A DNA stretch of 64,000 nt from Archivesica marissinica. Lineage: Eukaryota > Mollusca > Bivalvia > Venerida > Vesicomyidae. The notes beneath the pieces were generated by a model. The model was not told where the DNA came from, did not search any database, and was given only the letters and a program-made list of their open reading frames with translations. The stretch covers positions 17,283,863-17,347,862 of the forward strand of contig CM026386.1 in the NCBI GenBank assembly GCA_014843695.1, in the 5' to 3' direction. The translations under genes and the position numbers were made by a program. Of this stretch, positions 1 to 12,367 are shown in pieces; the first letter of the stretch is position 1, and every line of letters starts with the position of its first letter.

Positions 1-3000
1 TGTGGTGTATCAAACTCAATAACTACGACGTACAAGTATACAATAGTCTGCGGTGTCTCAAACTAAATAACTACGACGTACAAGTATACAATAGTCTACG
101 GTGTCTCAAACTAAATAGCTACGACGTACAAGTATACAATAGTCTGTGGTGTATCAAACTAAATAACTACGACGTACAAATATACAATAGTCTGTGGTGT
201 CTCAAACTAAATAACTACGACGTACAAGTATACAATAGTCTGCGGTGTCTCAAACTAAATAACTACGACGTACAAGTATACAATAGTCTGTGGTGTATCA
301 AACTAAATAACTACGACGTACAAGTATACAATAGTATGTGGTGTATCAAACTAAATAGCTACGACGTACAAGTATACAATAGTCTGTGGTGTATCAAACT
401 AAATAACTAAGACGTACACGTATACAATAGTCTGTGGTGTCTCAAACTAGATAACTACAACGTACAAGTATACACTAGTCTGTGGTGTCTCAAACTAAAT
501 AACTACGACGTACGAGTATACAATAGTCTGTGGTGTCTCAAACTAGATAACTACGACGTACAAGTATACAATAGTCTATGGTGTATCAAACTAAATAACT
601 ACGACGTACAAGTATACAATAGTCTACTGTGTCTCAAACTAAATAACTACGACGTACACGTATACAATAGTCTGTGGTGTATCAAACTAAATAACTACGA
701 CGTACACATATACAATAGTCTGTGGTGTCTCAAACTAAATAACTACGACGTACAAGTATACAATAGTCTGTGGTGTATCAAACTAGATAACTACGACGTA
801 CAAGTATACAATAGTCTACGGTGTCTCAAACTAAATAACTACGACGTACAAGTATACAATAATATGTGATGTATCAAACTAAATAACTACGACGTACAAG
901 TATACAATAGTGTGCGGTATATCAAACTAGATAACTACGACGTACACGTATACAATAGTCTGTGATGTATCAAACTAAATAACTACGACGTACACGTATA
1001 CAATAATCTGTGATGTATCAAACTAAATAACTACGACGTACAAGTATACAACAGTTTGCGGTATATCAAACTAAATAACTACGACGTACACGTATACAAT
1101 AGTCTGTGATGTATCAAACTAAATAACTACGACGTACACGTATACAATAATCTGTGATGTATCAAACTAAATAACTACGACGTACAAGTATACAACAGTT
1201 TGCGGTATATCAAACTAAATAACTACGACGTACACGTATACAATAGTCTGTGATGTATCAAACTAAATAACTACGACGTACAAGTATACAATAGTCTGCG
1301 GTGTATCAAACTAAATAACTACGACGTACAAGTATACAATAGTCTACGGTGTCTCAAACTAAATAACTACGACGTACAAGTATACAATAGTCTGCGGTGT
1401 CTCAAACTAAATAACTACGACATACAAGTATACAATAGTCTGTGGTGTCTCAAACTAAATAACTACGACAAACAAGTATACAATAGTCTGCGGTGTCTCA
1501 AGCTAAATAACTACGACATACAAGTATACAATAGTCTGTGGTGTCTCAAACTAAATAACTATGACGTACAAGTATACAATAGTCTGTGGTGTCTCAAACT
1601 AAATAACTACGACGTACAAGTATACAATATTATGCGTTGTCTCAAACTAAATAACTACGACGTACAAGTATACAATAGTCTACGGTGTCTCAAACTAAAT
1701 AACTACGACGTACAAGTATACAATAGTATGTGGTGTCTCAAACTAAATAACTAAGACGTACGAGTATACAATAGTCTGTGATGTATCAAACTAGATAACT
1801 ACGACGTACAAGTATACAATAGTTTGTGGTGTCTCAAACTAAATAACTACGACGTACAAGTATACAATAGTTTGTGGTGTCTCAAACTAAATAACTACGA
1901 CGTACAAGTATACAATAGTGTGCGGTGTATCAAACTAAATAACTACGACGTACAAGTATACAATAGTCTGTGGTGTCTCAAACTAAATAACTACGACGTA
2001 CAAGTATACAATAGTCTACGGTGTCTCAAACTAAATAGCTACGACGTACAAGTATACAATAGTCTACGGTGTCTCAAACTAAATAACTACGACGTACAAG
2101 TATACAATAGTCTACGGTGTCTCAAACTAAATAGCTACGACGTACAAGTATACAATAGTCTGTGGTGTCTCAAACTAAATAGATACGACGTACAAGTATA
2201 CACTAGTCTGTGGTGTATCAAACTAAATAGCTACGACGTACAAGTATACAATAGTCTGCGGTGTCTCAAACTAGATAACTACGACGTACACGTATACAAT
2301 AGTATGTGGTGTATCAAACTAGATAACTACGACGTACAAGTATACAATAGTCTGCGGTGTCTCAAACTAGATAACTACGACGTACACGTATATAATAGTA
2401 TGTGGTGTATCAAACTAGATAACTACGACGTACACGTATGCAATAGTATGTGATGTATCAAACTAGATAACTACGACGTACAAGTATACAATAGTCTGTG
2501 GTGTCTCAAACTAAATAGCTACGACGTACAAGTATACAATAGTCTGCGGTGTATCAAACTAAATAGCTACGACGTACAAGTATACAATAGTCTGTGGTGT
2601 CTCAAACTAAATAGATACGACGTACAAGTATACAATAGTCTGCGGTGTATCAAACTAAATAACTAAGACGTACACGTATACAATAATATGTGGTGTCTCA
2701 AACTAGATAACTACAACGTACAAGTATACACTAGTCTGTGGTGTCTCAAACTAAATAACTACGACGTACGAGTATACACTAGTCTGTGGTGTCTCAAACT
2801 AAATAACTACGACGTACGAGTATACACTAGTCTGTGGTGTCTCAAACTAAATAACTACGACTTACGAGTATACAATAGTCTGTGGTGTCTCAAACTAGAT
2901 AACTACAACGTACAAGTATACAATAGTCTACGGTGTCTCAAACTAAATAACTACGATGTACAAGTATACAATAGTCTGCGGTGTCTCAAACTAAATAACT

Positions 3001-5057
3001 ACGACGTACAAGTATACAATAGTCTACGGTGTCTCAAACTAAATAACTACGACGTACAAGTATACAATAGTCTACGGTGTCTCAAACTAAATAACTACGA
3101 TGTACAAGTATACAATAGTGTGCTGTGTCTCAAACTAAATAGCTACGACGTACAAGTATACAATAGTCTGTGGTGTATCAAACTAGATAACTACGACGTA
3201 CAAGTATACAATAGTCTGTGGTATATCAAACTAGATAACTACGACGTACACGTATACAATAGTATGTGGTGTATCAAACTAAATAACTACGACGTACAAG
3301 TATACAATAGTCTGTGGTGTCTCAAACTAAATAACTACGACGTACGAGTATACAATAGTCTGTGGTGTCTCAAACTAAATAGCTACGACATACAAGTATA
3401 CAATAGTCTGTGGTGTCTCAAACTAAATAGCTACGACGTACAAGTATACAATAGTATGTGGTGTCTCAAACTAAATAACTACGACGTACAAGTATACAAT
3501 AGTCTGTGGTGTCTCAAACTAAATAGCTACGACGTACAGGTATACAATAGTCTGTGGTGTCTCAAACTAAATAGCTACGACATACAAGTATACAATAGTC
3601 TGTGGTGTCTCAAACTAAATAGCTACGACGTACAAGTATACAATAGTATGTGGTGTCTCAAACTAAATAACTACGACGTACAAGTATACAATAGTCTGTG
3701 GTGTCTCAAACTAAATAACTACATCGTACGAGTATACAATAGTCTGTGGTGTCTCAAACTAAATAGCTACGACATACAAGTATACAATAGTCTGTGGTGT
3801 CTCAAACTAAATAGCTACGACGTACAAGTATACAATAGTATGTGGTGTCTCAAACTAAATAACTACGACGTACAAGTATACAATAGTCTGTGGTGTCTCA
3901 AACTAAATAGCTACGACGTACAGGTATACAATAGTCTGTGGTGTCTCAAACTAAATAGCTACGACATACAAGTATACAATAGTCTGTGGTGTCTCAAACT
4001 AAATAGCTACGACGTACAAGTATACAATAGTATGTGGTGTCTCAAACTAAATAACTACGACGTACAAGTATACAATAGTCTGTGGTGTCTCAAACTAAAT
4101 AGCTACGACGTACAGGTATACAATAGTCTGTGGTGTCTCAAACTAAATAGCTACGACATACAAGTATACAATAGTCTGTGGTGTCTCAAACTAAATAGCT
4201 ACGACGTACAAGTATACAATAGTATGTGGTGTCTCAAACTAAACAACTACGACGTACAAGTATACAATAGTATGTGGTGTCTCAAACTAAATAGCTACGA
4301 CGTACAAGTATACAATAGTCTGTGGTGTCTCAAACTAAATAACTACGACGTATAAGTATACACTAGTCTGTGGTGTCTCAAACTAAATAGCTACGACGTA
4401 CAAGTATACAATAGTCTGCGGTGTCTCAAACTAGATAACTACGACGTACACGTATACAATAGTATGTGGTGTATCAAACTAGATAACTACGACGTACAAG
4501 TATACAATAGTCTGCGGTGTCTCAAACTAGATAACTACGACGTACACGTATACAATAGTATGTGGTGTATCAAACTAGATAACTACGACGTACACGTATA
4601 CAATAGTCTGTGATGTATCAAACTAGATAACTACGACGTACAAGTATACAATAGTATGTGGTGTCTCAAACTAAATAACTACGATGTACAAGTATACAAT
4701 AGTCTGCGGTGTCTCAAACTAAATAGCTACGACGTACACGTATACACTAGTCTGTGGTGTCTCAAACTAGATAACTACGATGTACAAGTATACAATAGTC
4801 TGTGGTGTCTCAAACTAAATAACTACGACGTACACGTATACAATAGTCTGTGGTGTCTCAAACTAGATAACTACGATGTACAAGTATACAATAGTCTGTG
4901 GTGTCTCAAACTAGATAACTACGATGTACAAGAATACAATAGTCTGTGGTGTCTCAAACTAGATAACTACGATGTACAAGTATACAATAGTCTGCGGTGT
5001 CATAAACTAAATAACTACGACGTACAAGTATACAGTAGTATGCGGTGTCTCAGTTAA
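1..5057. repeat. 48-bp tandem satellite, about 105 copies, left end outside window
   Basis: The unit is 48 bp and contains the sub-motifs CAAACTAAATAACTACGACG and TACAAGTATACAATAGTC, with one or two substitutions between most neighbours. Because 48 is a multiple of three, long open frames appear, but they are interrupted wherever TGG becomes TGA or TAC becomes TAA, so I regard them as non-coding. Blocks of higher-order periodicity are visible: 144 bp (three units) at about 913-1250 and 192 bp (four units) at 3361-4224. The array ends sharply at 5057 and is cut by the window start. Confidence 0.97.
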
Positions 5058-5251
5058 TCAATATTTATAACATTTAACACTTGTAACCGACCAGATTAAC
5101 ATATCCGCCCGGTGTACATGTAGTTAATTGTTAATTAAGGCCATTCTATACAAATAATAGATTTACGGCAAGAAGAAACAAAAACACACATACACCAATG
5201 TATAGTAGGGCCAAACAGATCGTATATACATACATACGTACAACGTAAATG
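5058..5251. other. Unique AT-rich spacer
   Basis: Non-repetitive AT-rich sequence between the 48-bp satellite and a SINE. I see no gene or conserved element in it. Confidence 0.6.
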
Positions 5252-5750
5252 GGCTGTCCGAGTAGCCCACTGGTTAGCGCGCTCGCTTCTCATCAATACA
5301 ACCCGTGTTCGATCCTCGGACAGTCGCTTCTCACCAATACAACCCGTGTTCGATCCTCGGACAGTCGCTTCTCACCAATACAACCCGTGTTCGATCCTCG
5401 GACAGTCGCTTCTCACCAATACAACCCGTGTTCGATCCTCGGACAGTCGCTTCTCACCAATACAACCCGTGTTCGATCCTCGGACAGTCGCTTCTCACCA
5501 ATACAACCCGTGTTCGATCCTCGGACAGTCGCTTCTCACCAATACAACCCGTGTTCGATCCTCGGACAGTCGCTTCTCACCAATACAACCCGGGTTCGAT
5601 CATCGGACAGGGAAGTATGTGAGCTGGTATGGTGGTCTCCAGATCGGACAGGTGGGTTTTCTCCGGGTATTCGATTTCCTCCCACACGAATGACCACATA
5701 TACGCTTTCATCCGCGCCAACGAGAGTGATTAATATATTAAGTTGTTAAA
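5252..5750 (+). mobile_element. tRNA-headed SINE (family B) with an expanded B box
   Basis: The 5' part looks like a tRNA-derived head (TAGCCCACTGGTTAGCGCG, an A-box-like motif). The body matches other family B copies in the window at 29053, 37957, 41192, 51047 and 60416: a region around CTCCGGTTTCCTCCCACA-like sequence and the tail AACGAGAGTGATTAATAT. Unlike those copies, its B-box region is tandemly repeated (see 5283-5610). The 3' end is lost where the next inverted-repeat element begins. Confidence 0.85.
5283..5610 (+). repeat. 41-bp tandem array, 8 copies, each with a Pol III B-box-like motif
   Basis: Eight near-identical 41-bp units, each carrying GTTCGATCCTC, which matches the internal B box of tRNA promoters. 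The unit is the B-box half of the surrounding SINE head, so the array arose inside the element. Copies begin near 5283, 5324, 5365, 5406, 5447, 5488, 5529 and 5570. Confidence 0.93.
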
Positions 5751-5751
5751 A

Positions 5752-5938
5752 CTACCGTTATGTCGAATTCCGTCGGACCGAACAAAATACTTCGAAGTTT
5801 GACTTAAACGAAATTCGATATAAACAGATCCAGTTATATAAAAAAAATGATAGTGTCTGAAACGGGACTTTGATCCGTCTTCGAGATAACCGGAAAATTC
5901 GACATAACCGACTTTGACATAACGGATGTAGACTGTAT
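5752..5938. mobile_element. MITE-like element with inverted ends
   Basis: The left end CCGTTATGTCGAA and the right end TTTGACATAACGG are inverted copies. The right side continues to a CAGT-type terminus next to TA. This architecture is typical of non-autonomous pogo/Tigger-like elements. It has no coding capacity. Confidence 0.6.
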
Positions 5939-6044
5939 TTCAAAAGAAGAAAAGAGAACATTAACTTTTTGTCATTTGAATAGTAGGGTTTTGCATATAA
6001 AGTGTAATGTGAACTTGGAATACAGTAAATAAGATTTGATTTGA

Positions 6045-6615
6045 TAACAATACAATAAATATATCCACGTATACAATACAATAAATATATCCACGTATAC
6101 AATACAATAAATATATCCACGTATACAATACAATAAATATATCCACGTATACAGTACAATAAATATATCCACGTATACAATACAATAAATATATCCACGT
6201 ATACAATACAATAAATATATCCACGTATACAATACAATAAATATATCCACGTATACAATACAATAAATATATCCACGTATACAATACAATAAATATATCC
6301 ACGTATACAATACAATAAATATATCCACGTATACAATACAATAAATATATCCACGTATACAATAAAATATATCCACGTATACAATACAATAAATATATCC
6401 ACGTATACAATACAATAAATATATCCACGTATACAATACAATAAATATATCCACGTATACAATACAATAAATATATCCACGTATACAATACAATAAATAT
6501 ATCCACGTATACAATACAATAAATATATCCACGTATACAATACAATAAATATATCCACGTATACAATACAATAAATATATCCACGTATACAATACAATAA
6601 ATATATCCACGTACA
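6045..6615. repeat. 26-bp tandem array, about 22 copies
   Basis: The unit contains AATATATCCACGTATACAAT. One unit near 6361 has a 5-bp deletion. Since 26 is not a multiple of three, all three reverse frames stay open through the array, giving spurious ORFs of over 200 codons. It also shares the CGTATAC core with the 48-bp satellite, probably by chance. Confidence 0.95.
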
Positions 6616-6669
6616 CGTATATCTCTTGCTTAGATATTATAGAAATAATTTTGAACGTTTCGTCTTCAG

Positions 6670-6741
6670 GAAATGTATATCGAATACAACGTAGTCACGC
6701 CAGCGGACTCCACAATACTTTCATATGTGTACAGAATGGAG
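6670..6741 (+). CDS. Candidate small internal exon of the receptor gene
   Basis: A 72-bp segment lies between a good 3' splice site (pyrimidine-rich, ending TTCGTCTTCAG) and a consensus donor (GAG then GTAAGC). Its length is a multiple of three. Read in phase 1, as the downstream receptor exons are, it is open and encodes about 24 residues including HNTFICVQNGG. It is also open in phase 0. I link it to the gene at 12368-26911 because phase 1 in and phase 1 out match that gene. No domain is recognisable. It could instead be an unused or decayed exon. Confidence 0.45.
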
Positions 6742-6787
6742 GTAAGCTTTTAAACGCACGTTACAATAGAGTTATCTATCGAGACTA

Positions 6788-7005
6788 TTAACCCATTCAA
6801 CACCAAGTAACTGACATGGACTGGTCCATGATATTGTTAGACCAATAAATGAATCAGAAGATTACATTTGGACCAGTTCATTTATCAAAATGGGTAATTT
6901 TGTCTAAAAATAGTAATATTACTGGCAAAAAGTGCAGATCCTGATGAGACGGGATCTACACTTTTTGTAAGCCTATTTAGAGGTATGTGGTGTTGAAATG
7001 GTTAA
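6788..7005. mobile_element. piggyBac-like MITE with TTAA target duplication
   Basis: TTAA at 6788-6791 and 7002-7005 flanks inverted ends CCCATTCAACACC and GGTGTTGAAATGG. TTAA duplications next to CC-starting termini are characteristic of piggyBac elements. It is about 218 bp with no ORF. Confidence 0.75.
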
Positions 7006-7124
7006 GTGGCTAGTTTCCATAAGCATCGACCCGATGTAACTTGATATCAGCCTGCGACCGTAGGTTGAAAGACTGATATAAAGATACCGAGTGTCGATGC
7101 CTAGGCTGATATTAAACTAGCCAC
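7006..7124. mobile_element. Small foldback element
   Basis: Ends GTGGCTAGTTT and AAACTAGCCAC are perfect inverted copies. Inner pairs (AGCATCGAC with GTCGATGC, and TATCAGCCT with AGGCTGATAT) extend the hairpin. It directly abuts the piggyBac-like MITE. Confidence 0.7.
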
Positions 7125-7204
7125 GTAATAACGTCTTTATTGCTTTGATATGAATTTGTGCATTTAATAAACGAAATCCATCTCTCTCAGTTATCCAACT
7201 ATCA

Positions 7205-7420
7205 GGAATAAATAACAATTACTGAACTAGATATTACCACGAATCTACAAACGTCTGTTATCTGTCAAATTTGACGACTGAGACGCTACAGGAAGTAAAC
7301 AAACTAGCACGAGGGCGTGGTAGTATCAAATCAGAAAAAAGTGATATGAAAAACAGCAAACGTTATATCAGACTGAAAAACACGGCGTACAAACTGGGTG
7401 TTGGACACGTAGACTAATTT
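7205..7420 (+). repeat. Dispersed repeat, copy 1
   Basis: Shares ordered blocks with 13605-13870: an ATTACTGAA start, a TTTGACGCTAC-like centre, AAACTAGCAC, TATATCAGACTG and AAACTGGGT near the end. The copies are diverged and no coding region is visible. Probably an old transposable-element fragment. Confidence 0.6.
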
Positions 7421-7789
7421 GCATATTTGCATATCTAAGCAATATACTAATTATATTGACCGTGTTACGAAGGTATATCAGATCTATTCGTGTACCCACT
7501 CGTCCAAGTCCATATACAGATTTCATAAAATTATATGATTGAAAATTTAGGGAGATGACATGTTTTGTGTGTGTTCTTTTTCCATTTATAGATTTCTTTA
7601 TTTATAGAGGGTGACCTAATTAGTTCTGAACTAATCTTCCTTACGACTCTATTTGTCTTATATCGTAATGCGTGTCGTCGATGTGTATTGCTGTCTCTGG
7701 AGACTCTAAACACATCGAATGTGTCTCGTCATTTTACTTTACGGTATATTTGATAAATATAAAAATTGATTAGAGAGGTTTAGAGGTCT
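7421..7789. other. No recognisable feature
   Basis: AT-rich unique sequence. I see no exon, repeat or RNA gene here. Confidence 0.5.
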
Positions 7790-7799
7790 ATAGCTACTT

Positions 7800-7885
7800 C
7801 ATTTGAAAGATATAGACACTCCCATGGGATTCGAATCTACAGCAATGAGGGTCAGGTGATCTTAAGACCTTAACCACTAAGCCAC
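7800..7885 (-). mobile_element. tRNA-like SINE head adjoining the 42-bp array
   Basis: On the reverse strand this reads TGGCTTAGTGGTTAAGG (A box) followed about 45 bases later by GATTCGAATCCC (B box), the spacing of a tRNA-type Pol III promoter. No SINE body could be assigned. The 42-bp array begins immediately upstream of its A box on the same strand. Confidence 0.7.
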
Positions 7886-7888
7886 AGT

Positions 7889-10800
7889 TGATTCTTGCTG
7901 TTTCATTGGTTCCAACCACTGGGCCATGGTTTATTATTGCTGTTTCATCGATTCCAACCACTAGGCCATCATTGATTCTTGCTCTTTCATTGATTCCAAC
8001 CACTGGGCCATGGTTGATTCTTGTTGTTTCATTGGTGCCAACCACTAGGCCATGGTTGATTCTTGTTGTTTCATTGATTCCAACCACTTGGCCGTCGTTG
8101 ATTATTGCTGTTTCATTGATTCCAACCACTTGGCCATCGTTGATTATTGCTGTTTCATTGATTCCAACCACTTGGCCATCGTTGATTCTTGCTGTTTCAT
8201 TGATTCCAACCACTTGGCCATCGTTGATTCTTGCTGTTTCATTGATTCCAACCACTTGGCCATCGTTGATTATTGCTGTTTCATTGATTCCAACCACTAG
8301 GCCATCGTTGCTTATTGCTGTTTCATTTATTCCAACCACTGGGCCACGGTTGATTCTTGCTGTTTCATTGATTCCAACCACTGGGCCATGGTTGATTATT
8401 GCTGTTTCATTGATTCCAACCACTGGGCCATGGTTAATTATTGCTATTCCATTGATTCCAACCACTAGGCCATCGTTGATTATTGCTGTTTCATTGATTC
8501 CAACCACTGGGCCATGGTTGAGTCTTGCTGTTTCATTGGTTCCAACCACTAGGCCATCATTGCTTATTGCTGTTCTATTGATTCCAACCACTGGGCCATC
8601 GTTGAGTATTGCTGTTTCATTGATTCCAACCACTGGGCCATGGTTGATTCTTGCTGTTTCATTGGTTCCAACCACTAGGCCATCGTTGCTTATTGCTGTT
8701 CTATTGATTCCAACCACTGGGCCATCGTTGAATCTTGCTGTTTCATTGATTCCAACCACTGGGCCATCGTTGATTCTTGCTGTTTCATTGGTTCCAACCA
8801 CTGGGCCGTGGTTGTTTATTGCTGTTTCATTGATTCCAACCACTGGGCCATGGTTGATTATTGCTGTTTCATTGATTCCAACCACTGGGCCATGGCTGAT
8901 TCTTGCTGTTTCATTGGTTCCAACCACTGGGCCATGGATGTTTATTGCTGTTTCATTGATTCCAACCACTGGGCCATGGCTGATTCTTGCTGTTTCATTG
9001 GTTCCAACCACTAGGCCATCGTTGATTATTGCTGTTTCATTGATTCCAACCACTGGGCCATGGTTGAGTCTTGCTGTTTCATTGGTTTCAACCACTAGCC
9101 CATCATTGCTTATTGCTGTTCTATTGATTCCAACCACTGGGCCATCGTTGAGTATTGCTGTTTCATTGATTCCAACCACTGGGCCATGGTTGATTCTTGC
9201 TGTTTCATTGGTTCCAACCACTAGGCCATCGTTGCTTATTGCTGTTCTATTGATTCCAACCACTGGGCCATCGTTGAATCTTGCTGTTTCATTGATTCCA
9301 ACCACTGGGCCGTCGTTGATTCTTGCTGTTTCATTGATTCCAGCCACTGGGCCATCGTTGATTATTGCTGTTTCATTGGTTCCAACCACTGGGCCATCGT
9401 TGATTATTGCTGTTTCATTGATTCCAACCACTGGGCCATGGTTGATTATTGCTGTTTCGTTGATTCCAACCACTAGGCGGCCATCGTTGATTATTGCTGT
9501 TTCATTGGTTCCAACCACTGGGCCATCGTTGATTCTTGCTGTTTCATTGGTTCCAACCACTGGGCCATGGTTGATTATTGCTGTTTCATTGATTCCAACC
9601 ACTGGGCCATGGTTGATTCTTGCTGTTTCATTGGTTCCAACCACTAGGCCATCGTTGATTATTGCTGTTTCATTGATTCCAACCACTGGGCCATGGTTGA
9701 GTATTGCTGTTTCATTGGTTTCAACCACTAGGCCATCATTGCTTATTGCTGTTCTATTGATTCCAACCACTGGGCCATCGTTGAGTATTGCTGTTTCATT
9801 GATTCCAACCACTGGGCCATGGTTGATTATTGCTGTTTCATTGAATCTAACCACTGGGCCATCGTTGATTCTTGCTGTTTCATTGGTTCCAACCACTGGG
9901 CCATGGATGATTATTGCTGTTTCATTGATTCCAACCACTGGGCCATGGTTGATTCTTGCTGTTTCATTGGTTCCAACCACTAGGCCATCGTTGATTATTG
10001 CTGTTTCATTGATTCCAACCACTGGGCCATGGTTGAGTTTTGCTGTTTCATTGGTTTCAACCACTAGCCCATCATTGCTTATTGCTGTTCTATTGATTCC
10101 AACCACTGGGCCATCGTTGAGTATTGCTGTTTCATTGATTCCAACCACTGGGCCATGGTTGATTCTTGCTGTTTCATTGGTTCCAACCACTAGGCCATCG
10201 TTGCTTATTGCTGTTCTATTGATTCCAACCACTGGGCCATCGTTGAATCTTGCTGTTTCATTGATTCCAACCACTGGGCCGTCGTTGATTCTTGCTGTTT
10301 CATTGATTCCAGCCACTGGGCCATCGTTGATTATTGCTGTTTCATTGGTTCCAACCACTGGGCCATCGTTGATTATTGCTGTTTCATTGATTCCAACCAC
10401 TGGGCCATGGTTGATTATTGCTGTTTCGTTGATTCCAACCACTAGGCGGCCATCGTTGATTATTGCTGTTTCATTGGTTCCAACCACTGGGCCATCGTTG
10501 ATTCTTGCTGTTTCATTGGTTCCAACCACTGGGCGTGGTTGATTATTGCTGTTTCAGTGATTCCAACCACTGGGCCATGGTTGATTATTGCTGTTTCATT
10601 GAATCTAACCACTGGGCCATCGTTGATTCTTGCTGTTTCATTGGTTCCAACCACTGGGCCATGGTTGATTATTGCTGTTTCATTGATTCCAACCACTGGG
10701 CCATGGTTGATTCTTGCTGTTTCATTGGTTCCAACCACTAGGCCATCGTTGATTATTGCTGTTTCATTGATTCCAACCACTGGGCCATGGTTGAGTATTG

Positions 10801-12175
10801 CTGTTTCATTGGTTTCAACCACTAGGCCATCATTGCTTATTGCTGTTCTATTGATTCCAACCACTGGGCCATCGTTGAGTATTGCTGTTTCATTGATTCC
10901 AACCACTGGGCCATGGTTGATTCTTGCTGTTTCATTGGTTCCAACCACTAGGCCATCGTTGATTATTGCTGTTTCATTGATTCCAACCACTGGGCCATGG
11001 TTGAGTCTTGCTGTTTCATTGGTTTCAACCACTAGGCCATCATTGCTTATTGCTGTTCTATTGATTCCAACCACTGGGCCATCGTTGAGTATTGCTGTTT
11101 CATTGATTCCAACCACTGGGCCATGGTTGATTCTTGCTGTTTCATTGGTTCCAACCACTGGGCCATCGTTGATTCTTGCTGTTTCATTGATTCCAGCCAC
11201 TGGGCCATCGTTGATTATTGCTGTTTCATTGGTTCCAACCACTGGGCCATCGTTGATTATTGCTGTTTCATTGATTCCAACCAATGGGCCATGGTTGATT
11301 ATTGCTGTTTCATTGATTCCAACCACTGGGCCATGGTTGATTATTGCTATTCCATTGATTCCAACCACTAGGCGGCCATGGTTGAGTCTTGCTGTTTCAT
11401 TGGTTCCAACCACTGGGCCATCGTTGATTATTGCTGTTTCATTGGTTCCAACCAATGGGCCATCGTTGATTATTGCTGTTTCATTGATTCCAAACCACTG
11501 GGCCATCGTTGATTATTGCTGTTTCATTGATTCCAACCACTAGGCGGCCATCGTTGATTATTGCTGTGCCATTGGTTCCAACCACTGGGCCATCGTTGAT
11601 TCTTGCTGTTTCATTGATTCCAGCCACTGGGCCATCGTTGATTATTGCTGTTTCATTGATTCCAACCACTGGGCCGTGGTTGATTATTGCTGTTTCATTG
11701 ATTTCAACCACTGGGCCATCGTTGATTATTGCTGTTGCATTGATTTCATCCACTGGGCCGTTGTTGATTCTTGCTGTTTCATTGATTCCAACCACTGGGC
11801 CATGGTTGATTATTGCTGTTTCATTGGTTCCAACCACTGGGCTATCATTGATTATTGCTGTTTCATTGATTCCAACCACTGGGCCATCGTTGATTCTTGC
11901 TGTTTCATTGATTCCAACCACTGGGCCATCGTTGATTCTTGCTGTTTCATTGATTCCAACCACTGGGCCATCGTTGATTATTGCTGTTTCATTGATTCCA
12001 ACCACTGGGTCATTGTTGATTCTTGCTGTTTCATTGGTTCCAACCACTGGGCCATCGTTGATTATCGCTGTTTCATTGATTCCAACCACTGGGCCATGGT
12101 TGATTATTGCTGTTTCATTGATTCCAACCACTGGGCCATCGTTGATTATTGCTTTTTCATTGAGTCCTACTATTT
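7889..12175 (-). repeat. 42-bp tandem array, about 102 copies, with A-box-like motifs
   Basis: In reverse orientation each unit reads TGGCCCAGTGGTTGGAATCA and then AATGAAACAGCAATAATCAA-type sequence. TGGCCCAGTGG fits the A-box consensus of tRNA promoters. The array touches a real tRNA-like head at 7800-7885, so it most plausibly grew from that A-box region. Larger blocks repeat within it (for example about 9100-9500 resembles 10060-10460). The 42-bp period keeps frames open for up to 911 codons. These ORFs have no non-repeat content and are not called genes. Confidence 0.95.
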
Positions 12176-12230
12176 GATATATCTAAACACGACATTTGGG
12201 ATGAATGCGTATGTAACACCATTGCACGTG
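12160..12230 (+). repeat. Partial duplicate of the receptor exon's 5' edge
   Basis: About 55 bases (CTATTTGATATATCTAAACA, ACGACATTTGGGATGAATGC) are repeated, diverged, at 12340-12400, where they form the acceptor and first codons of the exon at 12368. In this copy the acceptor AG has become CT/AA-type sequence and the exon body is missing. Confidence 0.7.
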
Positions 12231-12367
12231 GACACAATATATGGATTGGGACATTGTTGTTTATGGTGTTTGTAGTTTAAAGTCGCACCAATAGCCTATG
12301 TCATATGGCCACTCCCCAGCTATCATTCGTTCAGCATTCATTGATTCCTAATATTTGATATATTTAG

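Noticed and set aside
1824..5057. Open frames of 133-555 codons with a 16-residue repeat (WCLKLNNYDVQVYNSL type)
   Set aside because: Entirely generated by the 48-bp satellite. Neighbouring units contain in-frame stops, and there is no non-repeat sequence, splice site or start context.
1..5057. CRISPR-like array
   Set aside because: Units are contiguous without unique spacers, and the DNA is clearly from an animal.
5758..6616. Three overlapping reverse ORFs of over 200 codons, hydrophobic and membrane-like
   Set aside because: The 26-bp repeat keeps all three frames open. The apparent transmembrane character is only its AT-rich composition.
7794..12275. ORFs of up to 911 codons on both strands
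   Set aside because: Products of the 42-bp array period. Both strands are open at once and the content is purely repetitive.
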